A stretch of DNA of 64,000 nucleotides from NCBI GenBank assembly GCA_941918925.1, contig OW799237.1:95391015-95455014 (forward strand), in the 5' to 3' direction. Positions 56,464 through 64,000 of the stretch are shown piece after piece. The DNA is from Phyto melanocephala. Its lineage: Eukaryota; Arthropoda; Insecta; Diptera; Rhinophoridae. The notes beneath the pieces are model-generated. The model saw only the letters and a list, made by a program, of their open reading frames with translations. It did no database searches and was not told the DNA's origin. A program made the translations under genes and the position numbers. Every line of letters starts with the position of its first letter. The first letter of the stretch is position 1.

Positions 56464-58427
56464 CAAGTAAGAGCACTATATTCGGCTGTGCCGAATCTTT
56501 TATACCCACCACCAATTTTGTGTACATTTAAAGTACATTATTTATTATTTTGTTAATCACTATGGAATAATCTCTTTAAAATAATATATGTATTACTTTC
56601 TTTATAGAGGGTGGTTAATTTTTAGGGGCCCCTGTTGAAGGTGAACCACACATAAGCAACAAGTTTTTTTTTGCATTTCATTTGACATTTCGCAATCTCA
56701 GACTAACTTAATTTGAACAGTGGAAAGATACCTAAATGAGCAACGCGCTAAAGTTATTCAGGTTTAATTATTTATTTTATTTGATCTCTTTTTTTAAATT
56801 TTCATATTTAAATATCCAATTTTTGTATTTAAATTCTCAATATTTCGCAACTCCTTCGTGTAGCATCTTCAGGAAAATTCATTATCCTGCCTTCTTAGTT
56901 CGTTGAATGGGAACCACTGCTGGTTTTTGCGATAGTGTGGCAAAAGAGCAGCCAACATCGCCTCATCATCATGCCCAGCAATTTAGCATCAACATTGTCA
57001 TTGAAAATTTGGACCATCAGATACTTCGATATGCTACAAAAATGCTTTTGTAAATGTAGTCTTTCAATGAAAGTGGGCGTTAAAGTAGGCGTGTCAATAG
57101 AGTTTCTGCTAATAAATACGGCTTAGATATTTCAATATAGTCTTTTATTTTCCCAAAAACTTTGTCAATAGAGAAATTACATGAATTAAAGATAAACCGT
57201 TGGGAGGTAGGCGTTAAAGTAAGCGCGTCACCTAAACTTTTTGGCACAACAATTACATTGATTAGAAGGAAATACGTAGCAAATTTGATCATCAAACCTC
57301 TAAATTTGGCGGTTTTATGAGCTTTTAAATTTCATTAAAGGTAAATAACGTGAAAAGTGGGCGTTATAGTAGGCGAGTCAAAGTTGTATTTGCGAATGAG
57401 TACGACTTAGATGTTTCAATATAGCCCTTTATTATTCCAAAATTTTTATTAATAGAGAAATTATATGAATTTTAGGTAAAGCGTTATATGGGAGGTGGGC
57501 GTAAAAGTGGGCGTGGCCCCTTAATTTTCTGGCACAGTAATGACATTGCCTAGGGGGATATACCTAGCAAATTTGATCATCATATCTCTAATATTGGTGG
57601 TTTTATGAGCTTTTAAATTTCATTAACGGTGGATAACGTAAAAAGTGGGCGTTATAGTAGGCGTGTCAAAAATATTTTTGCGAATGAGTACAACTTAGGT
57701 GTTTCAATATAGCCCTTTATTATTCCAAAATCTTTATTAATAGAGAAATTATATGAATTTTAGCTAAAACGTTATATGGGAGGTGGGCGTAAAAGTGGGC
57801 GTGGCATATTTATTTTCCGTTACAAAAAAGCCCCTCACCAAAAAGCAAAGTGTGCAAAATTTCAGAGTCGTACATCCAATTTTGTTGCTTTTATGACGTT
57901 TTTGTTTTTAAATATACCGAAAAATACACTGTGCGGTATAAATTTTCGTACATTTTGATCGATAACTCCTCTCCTAATGCATAGATTTAGATAATTTTCG
58001 GGGAATAATATTGTTTTTACTCAGGAAATATATATTCGAAGTTTCATGAGTCTACGTTAATCCGTTTGGACACAATTCCATTTTATTCGATGTTCGTAGG
58101 ACACGGTTTTTTCGACCTACTCTTGCTTTTCGAGCTATAACTCTCTTCCTAATATTCCGATTTAGCCCATTTTCAATACCAAACAAACCTTGTCTATAAG
58201 AAAGATTCTGGCAAAATTTGAGCCCCCTAGCTATTTCGGTGCGACCTCTATCGTGCTTTCAACAGACGGACAGACGGACAGACGGACGGACATAGCTAGA
58301 TCGTCATAAAATCAAACCCTGATTCAGAATATATATACTTTATGGGGTCTAAAATGGATATTTCGATGTGTTACAAACGGAATGACAAAATGAATACACC
58401 CCCACCATTTTTTTGGTGGCGGGTATA
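56464..58427 (-). mobile_element. DINE-like Helitron derivative, family B copy 2, with mariner insert
   Basis: Inverted copy. The plus strand begins CAAGTAAGAGCACTATATTC, GGCTGTGCCGAAT and TATACCCACCACCAATTTTG, and ends TTTTTTTGGTGGCGGGTATA at 58427. It carries a rearranged mariner-derived MITE at 56607-57020. Tandem internal units of about 290 bp follow (57060-57790), with GGGAGGTGGGCGTAAAAGTG and TGGGCGTTATAGTAGGCG, and GACAGACGGACAGACGGACG near 58266. The 60-codon plus-strand ORF at 57776-57958 is antisense to the element and not treated as a gene. Confidence 0.88.
56607..57021 (+). mobile_element. mariner-derived MITE, rearranged, inside family B copy 2
   Basis: After TA (56605-56606) it starts GAGGGTGGTTAATTTTTAGG. 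The ORF start region reads VERYLNEQRAKVIQ (start codon lost to GTG). From about 56761 to 56870 foreign sequence replaces the HTH region, including a single arm of the foldback module seen at 36.1-36.4 kb. The MITE then resumes at CTTCTTAGTTCGTTGAATGG and ends at GGACCATCAGAT, next to flank ACTTCGATATGC. The far terminal repeat is missing. Confidence 0.8.
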
Positions 58428-58457
58428 AAAATTTATAAATATTGTGGATGATTTTTT

Positions 58458-61170
58458 TATACCCGCCACCAAAAAAATGGTGGGGGTATATTCATTTTGT
58501 CATTCCGTTTGTAACACATCGAAATATCCATTTTAGACCCCATAAAGTATATATATTCTGAATCGTGGTATGATTTTATGACGATCTAGCTATGTCCGTC
58601 CGTCTGTCCGTCTGTCCGTCTGTCCGTCTGTCCGTCTGTTGAAAGCACGATAGAGGTCGCACCGAAAAAGCTAGGGGGCTCAAATTTTGCCAGAATCTTT
58701 CTTATAGACAAGGTTTGTTTGGTATTGAAAATGGGCTAAATCGGAATATTAGGAAGAGAGTTATAGCTCGAAAAGCAAGAGTAGGTCAAAAAAACCGTGT
58801 CCTTCGAACATCGAATAAAATGGAATTGTGTCCAAACGCCTTAACGTAGACTCATGAAACTTCGAATGTATATTTCCTGGGTAAAGACAATATTTTCCCC
58901 CGAAAATTGTCTCAATCTATGCATTAGGGGAGGAGTAATCGATCAAAACGTACGAAAATTTATACCGCACAGTGTATTTTTTGGTATATTTAAAAACAAA
59001 AACGTCATAAAAGCAACAAAATTGGATGTACAACTCTGAAATTTTGCACACTTTAGTTTTTGGTGACACGCTTTCTTGTAACGGCAAATCAATGTGCCAC
59101 GCCTACTTTTACGCCCACCTCCCATATAACGTTTTAACTAAAATTCATATAATTTCTCTACTAATAAAGATTTTGGAATAATAAAGGCCTATATTAAAAC
59201 ACCTCAGTTGTACTCATTCGCAAAAATAACTTTGACACGCCTACTATAGCGCCCACTTTTCACGTTATCTACCGTTAATGAAATTAAAAAGCTCATAAAA
59301 CCGCTAAAATTAGAGGTATGATGATAAATTTTGCTACGTCTATCCCCCTATGCAATTTCATTACTATGCCAAAAAATTAAGGTGCCACGCCCACTTTTAC
59401 GCCCACCTCCCATATAACGTTTTACCTAAAATTCATATAATTTCTCTATTAATAAAGATTTTGGAATAATAAAGGACTATATTGAAACACCTAAGTTGTA
59501 CTCATTAGCAAAAACAACTTTGACACGCCTACTATAATGCCCACTTTCAGTTTTGAATTGTGTCCAGACGCATAAACGTTCATGAAACTTCGAATATATA
59601 TTTATCGAGTCAAAAGAATATTTTTCCCTGAAAATCGCTTAAATCTATGAATTAGGAAAAGAGTTATAGATAAAAATGTACGAAAATATATACCGCACAG
59701 TGTATATATGTACGATTCTGAAATTTTGCAAACATGGCTTTTTGGTCAAAGTCTTCGTTATAACGGAAAATAGATGTGCCACGCACACTTTTTTCCTTAA
59801 ATTTTTATAAAAATATATTAGTCATATATATTAGCATTTATTCATCTTACACTGCGCAATTTATTGTACTGTAGCTAAATATAAGATAAAGATGATAAGA
59901 TAGATGACTCTACTAGCAACTACTAGATGGCATGCTAACAACTTATGCTTATGTTCTCCTGAAGTTATGCTCTATTAAAAATGGGAATTTAGGAAAATTT
60001 TGACCAAAGTCAAAAAAAAAATTGTCTCTAAACATTATAAACAATTTATTTTCATGTACTAATGGCTAACAAATTTTAAAATTATACAAAACTTATTTCG
60101 TTTAAAAATCTTTTAAAAGCAAAATGTTATAGAAGTTTAAAAATCAAAATCTTACTAATAAATTTCCCGTTTTAGAAAAATGCAGAGAATGCATATTTTA
60201 AATCACCCTGTGGCCCTTAAAATTTAACCTTAAATTCACTTTCTTCCTCTTAAATTCATGTAAATTCTCTATGAATAAAGATTTTGGAATACTAAAGGAC
60301 TATATTGAAATATCTAAGTTATGTTTATTAGCAGAAACTTTATTGACACGCGTATTTTAACGGCCACTTTCATTAAAAGACTAAATTTTCGAAAAAATTT
60401 TACTAGCATATCGAAGTTATAATGGGTGGTTTAATTTTAAGGGACTATGTTGATTTTGAATAAAATTATTATGAAATTATTATCATTTATTTTTATAATG
60501 ATAATATTTGTATGCTTCAATTATCTATGGAACAAAATATCGGCCAAATGGCCCCCCAACCTAGGCGGCACACCACGATCCGATAGTCCAAATTTTCAAT
60601 GACACTGTTGATGCTCGATTGTTGGGCACGATGATGAGTCGAGGTTGCTTGCTCTTTTGGCACGTTATCGTGAAAAACAGCAATGTTTCCCATTCAACGA
60701 ACTAAGATGGCATTCACAGATGTTTTCACATTTCATACAGACCTGCTTTGCAGACATTTAAATATTTTTTACAATTCTCACGATTGTGGACGAATTCGAA
60801 CGATTATGTTGACCAAAAGAATCACGAAGTGCACAAAATGCATTTTGATTTGAACGCCCATTTTCATAAAAATCTATAATATTTAAAAGCGTTGCTCGAT
60901 TGCGTATCTTTCCACGGTTTAAATTGAGTTAGTCTGAGATTGAGAATGTCAAATGAAATACAGGAAAAAAGTTGAAGTTTAGATGTGGTTCACCTTCAAC
61001 ATGGGCCCTTAAAATTTAACCACCCTCTACAAAAAAAGTGATACATATTTTATTATAAAGAGATTATTCTATAGCGATTAACAAAATAATAAATATTGTG
61101 CTTTAAATGTACATAAAATTGGTGGTGGGTATAAAAGATTCGGCACAGCCGAATATAGTACTCTTACTTG
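58458..61170 (+). mobile_element. DINE-like Helitron derivative, family B copy 3, with mariner insert
   Basis: It starts TATACCCGCCACCAAAAAAA at 58458, 30 bp from the start of inverted copy 2. Six or so CCGTCTGT units lie at 58595-58641, the most of any copy. CACGCCCACTTTTACGCCCA-type internal repeats span 59095-59560. The mariner MITE occupies 60422-61027. It ends with GGTGGTGGGTATAAAAG, hairpin ATTCGGCACAGCCGAAT and CTCTTACTTG. The minus-strand ORF at 58943-59125 is the homologue of the 57776-57958 reading and is ignored. Confidence 0.88.
60422..61027 (-). mobile_element. mariner-derived MITE inside family B copy 3
   Basis: TIRs: GGGTGGTTTAATTTTAAGGG at the left (from 60424) and the inverted GGGCCCTTAAAATTTAACCA at the right, with TA outside each (60420-60421, 61028-61029). 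On the minus strand only the transposase N-terminal region is left, joined to a C-terminal end that reads GGHLADILF before a stop (about 60529-60560). The catalytic domain is deleted. The junction is the same as in the copies at 23.6 and 62.8 kb. Confidence 0.88.
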
Positions 61171-61683
61171 TTTTTATTTGATGGGCTTATATCTAATACC
61201 TGTTTTTTTTTAATTAAAATAAATATTTCAAGCAAGTTTCATGTAGATATCTGATTTAAATAAAAAGTTACAAACATCCAAATAAGAAACATGTAAAAAT
61301 GCTATATTGTTTATGGTTAAAAAAAATGCTTAATTTTATTTAAATTTTACAAAAAATATTAAGGACTATATATATATCTTTTTTTGTTGTGAGAAAGAAA
61401 ATTGCTCGAAAAAACATGTTAAATAAAAATCGGGTCCAATTAGGTTACAGGTCTCCTCCCTCCACCCGTATTCAAACTTGGCCAAACAATAGGAACATTT
61501 TTCGGTTTGGTAAAAAAATCCTAAAAACACAAAGAACCAATTTGAAAAATTCTAACATTACAGTCCTGTCAGTTTTTGAAAAAAAAAAAAAATAATAATA
61601 GAAGTGATATGATACTCAATCACACAAGGCATATTTAACAGGTAATCGCAGTTCGAAAAGAATTTTTTTGTTTATATATTTTT
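61171..61683. other. AT-rich spacer between family B copies 3 and 4
   Basis: No gene is supported; the ORF at 61389-61595 has no motif. Confidence 0.45.
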
Positions 61684-63558
61684 TATACCCGCCGCCAAAA
61701 AAATGGTGGGGGTATATTCATTTTGTCATCCCGTTTGTAACACATCGAAATATCCATTTTAGACCCCATAAAGTATATATATTCTGAATCAGGGTTTGAT
61801 TTGATGACGATCTAGCTATGTCCGTCCGTCTGTCCGTCTGTTGAAAGCACGATAGAGGTCGCACCGAAAAATCTAGGGGTCTCAAATTTTGCCAGAATCT
61901 TTCTTATAGACAAGGTTTGTTTGGTATTAAAAATGGGCTAAATCGGAATATTAGGAAGAGAGTTATAGCTCGAAAAGCAAGAGTAGGTCGAAAAAACCGT
62001 GTCCTTCGAACATCGAATGAAATGGAATTGTATCCAAACGCATTAACGTAGACTCATGAAACTTCGAATATATATTTCCTGAGTAAAAACAATATTTTTC
62101 CCCGAAAATTATCTAAATCTATGCATTAGGAGAGGAGTTATCGATCAAAATGTACGAAAATTTATACCGCACAGTGTATTTTTTGGTATATTTAAAAACA
62201 AAAACGTCATAAAAGCAACAAAATTGGATGTACGACTCTGAAATTTTGCACACTTTGCTTATTGGTGAGACGCTTTTTTGTAACGGAAAATCAATGTGCC
62301 ACCCCACTTTTACGCCCACCTCCCATATAACGTTTTACTCAAAATTCATATAATTTCTCTATTAATAAAGATTTTTGAATTACAAAGGGCTATATTGAAA
62401 CACCTGAGTTGTACTCATTCGCAAAAATAACTTTCACACGCCTACTATAACGCCCACTTTTCACGTTATCTACCGTTAATGAAATTTAAAAGCTCATAAA
62501 ACCGACAAAATTAGAGGTATGATGATGAAATTTGCTACATATATCCTTCTAATCAATGTTATTGTTGTGACAAAAAATTTAGGTGACACGCCCACTTTAA
62601 CGCCTACCTCCCATATAACGGTTTATATTAAATTCATGTAATTTCTCTTTTGACAAAGTTTTTGGGATAATAAAGGACTATATTGAAATATCTAAGTTGT
62701 GCTTATTAGCAGAAACTTTATTGACACGAATACTTTAACACCCACTTTCACTTAAAGACTAAATTTACGAAAACATTTTACTATCATATCGAAGTTATTA
62801 AGGGTGGTTTAATTTTAAGGGCAGATGTTGATTTTAAATAAAACACAAATTATTATGAAATTATTATCATTTCTTTTGATAATGATAATGTTTGTATGGT
62901 TCAATTATGTATTTGACAAAATATCGGCCAAATGGCACCCCCATTCTTTGCGCCACTCCTGTATATGATGGTCCAAATTTTCAATGACAATGTTGATGCT
63001 CAATTGTTGGGCATGATGATGAGTCGAGGTTAACTGCTCTTTTGCCACACTATCGCAAAAAACAACAATGGTTCCCATTCAACGAACCAAGAAGGCATTC
63101 ACAGATTTTCTAACATTTTATACAGACCTGTTTTGCAGAAATTTAAATATTTTTTACAATTCTCACGATTGTGGACGAATTCAAACGATTATGTTGACCA
63201 AAAGAATTACGAAGGATACAAAATGCATTTTGATTTGAACGCCCATTTTCATAAAAAACCTGAATAATTTTAAAGCGTGTCTCATTTGCGTATCTTTCCA
63301 CGGATCAAATTGAGTAAGTTTAAGATTGGGAAATGTAAAATGAAATGCAGAAAACAAATTAAAAGACTAGGCGTAGTTCACCCTAAACATGGGCCCTTCA
63401 AATTTAACCACCCTCTACAAAGAAAGTGATACATATTTTATTATAAAGAGATTATTCTATAGCGATTAACAAAATAATAAATATTGTGCTTTAAATTTTC
63501 ACAAAATTGGTGGTGGGTATAAAAGATTCGGCACAGCCGAATATAGTGCTCTTACTTG
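61684..63558 (+). mobile_element. DINE-like Helitron derivative, family B copy 4, with mariner insert
   Basis: It starts TATACCCGCCGCCAAAAAAA, with a short CCGTCCGTCTGTCCGTCTGT tract (about 61820-61839), CACGCCCACTTTAACGCCTA-type internal repeats (62300-62620), the mariner MITE at 62801-63415, and the end GGTGGTGGGTATAAAAG, ATTCGGCACAGCCGAAT, CTCTTACTTGTT. The order and orientation are the same as copy 3. Confidence 0.88.
62801..63415 (-). mobile_element. mariner-derived MITE inside family B copy 4
   Basis: It begins AGGGTGGTTTAATTTTAAGG after TA (62799-62800) and ends CAAATTTAACCACCCTC before TA (63416-63417). It has the same internal deletion and gene remnants as the copy at 60422-61027, and the same host site (GAAGTTAT-TA on the left, CTACAAA on the right). 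It is about 615 bp long. Confidence 0.88.
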
Positions 63559-64000
63559 TTATGTATAAACGTTGATATTTGAAATAAATGAGAGAAAAGG
63601 TAAGATGTTTGCGGAAGATTGGAAAAAATAAATCAAAAATAATCAGCTGACGAAACAAGCCTTTTCATAAAAACTGAACTTTTAGAATTAAGCTTTACTG
63701 TTTGAGGAATTTCGGTGCATATAACAGGAAATAAGCAAATAATTTTTATCTTATGTTTAAAACCCTTAAATTTTATGAATATCCCAAATTTATTAATAAT
63801 AGTAATATATTTGCATTTGATCAGATTTGAGATAATTTAAACTGGTTCAACGATTTGTTTTTTATCGAATTGTTTTAGAAAACAAAAAAATTCTTCACCA
63901 CTGTGCATTGCTGACTAAATATAAATTATTTTGATAGTAACAATAGGCAATTACTATTACTAAAAAATACTTCACACATATGTAAATATTCGCGCCTGTT
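63559..64000. other. AT-rich non-coding end of window
   Basis: No gene or recognised element. Confidence 0.45.

Noticed and set aside
57776..57958. 60-codon ORF conserved with 58943-59125
   Set aside because: Both are antisense readings of the same segment of family B DINEs. Copy 4 has an indel in this segment and the reading is lost, so there is no sign of a maintained gene.
1..64000. CRISPR arrays, operons, bacterial promoters or phage-type defence systems
   Set aside because: The window is clearly animal nuclear DNA; none of its repeats has the spacing or structure of a CRISPR array.

Overview
This window is eukaryotic nuclear DNA from a higher fly, probably a schizophoran dipteran. It is very AT-rich. 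It carries poly-Q/poly-A transcription-factor-type coding sequence with GT-AG splice signals, and it is packed with repeats typical of flies: INE-1/DINE-1-like Helitron derivatives, mariner, Tc1, pogo/Tigger and piggyBac relics, RNase H-bearing LINEs, a tRNA-derived SINE and a Ty3/gypsy element primed by tRNA-Trp. I see no operons, CRISPR arrays or functional RNA genes.

Host genes are sparse. The one convincing host coding segment is an internal exon on the minus strand at 15516-16389, with a clean acceptor and donor, rich in Gln, His, Ser, Pro and Ala. No other exon of that gene is recognisable, so much of the window is probably its introns or flanking intergenic DNA. A 27-codon ORF at 53700-53783 and a CTCF-like site near 54627 are weaker non-repeat signals.

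Layout. 0-10 kb holds broken mariner transposases (325, 2710, 7477), a MITE candidate, an old interspersed repeat with a 157-bp direct duplication, and a piggyBac deletion derivative between TTAA sites (8963-9663). 10.5-11.9 kb is a head-to-tail pair of DINE-like family A copies. 13.5-21.4 kb has a SINE, LINE 3' ends, a MITE fragment, the host exon and another mariner. 23.6-31.3 kb has a mariner-derived MITE with a 269-bp tandem duplication, the first family B DINE, a mariner, a pogo/Tigger element with a nested MITE, and another mariner. 34-37.7 kb has a LINE, a foldback repeat and a mariner. 40-45.6 kb has three family A DINEs, two MITEs and a LINE reverse-transcriptase relic. 47.6-48.8 kb is a short internally deleted LTR element with a TSD. 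50-50.9 kb is a Tc1-like transposase relic. 52.8-55.3 kb has a degraded family A copy and a SINE with an 11-bp TSD. 56.4-63.6 kb is a cluster of three family B DINEs, two of them head to head, all carrying the same mariner-derived MITE at the same internal site.

Almost every transposase, RNase H or protease remnant has frameshifts, stops or lost catalytic residues, so the window is a record of past transposition rather than a set of working genes. The most informative structures are the composite family B DINE with its fixed mariner insertion, the matching SINE/LINE 3' tails, and the LTR element whose deletion runs to the edge of its 3' LTR.
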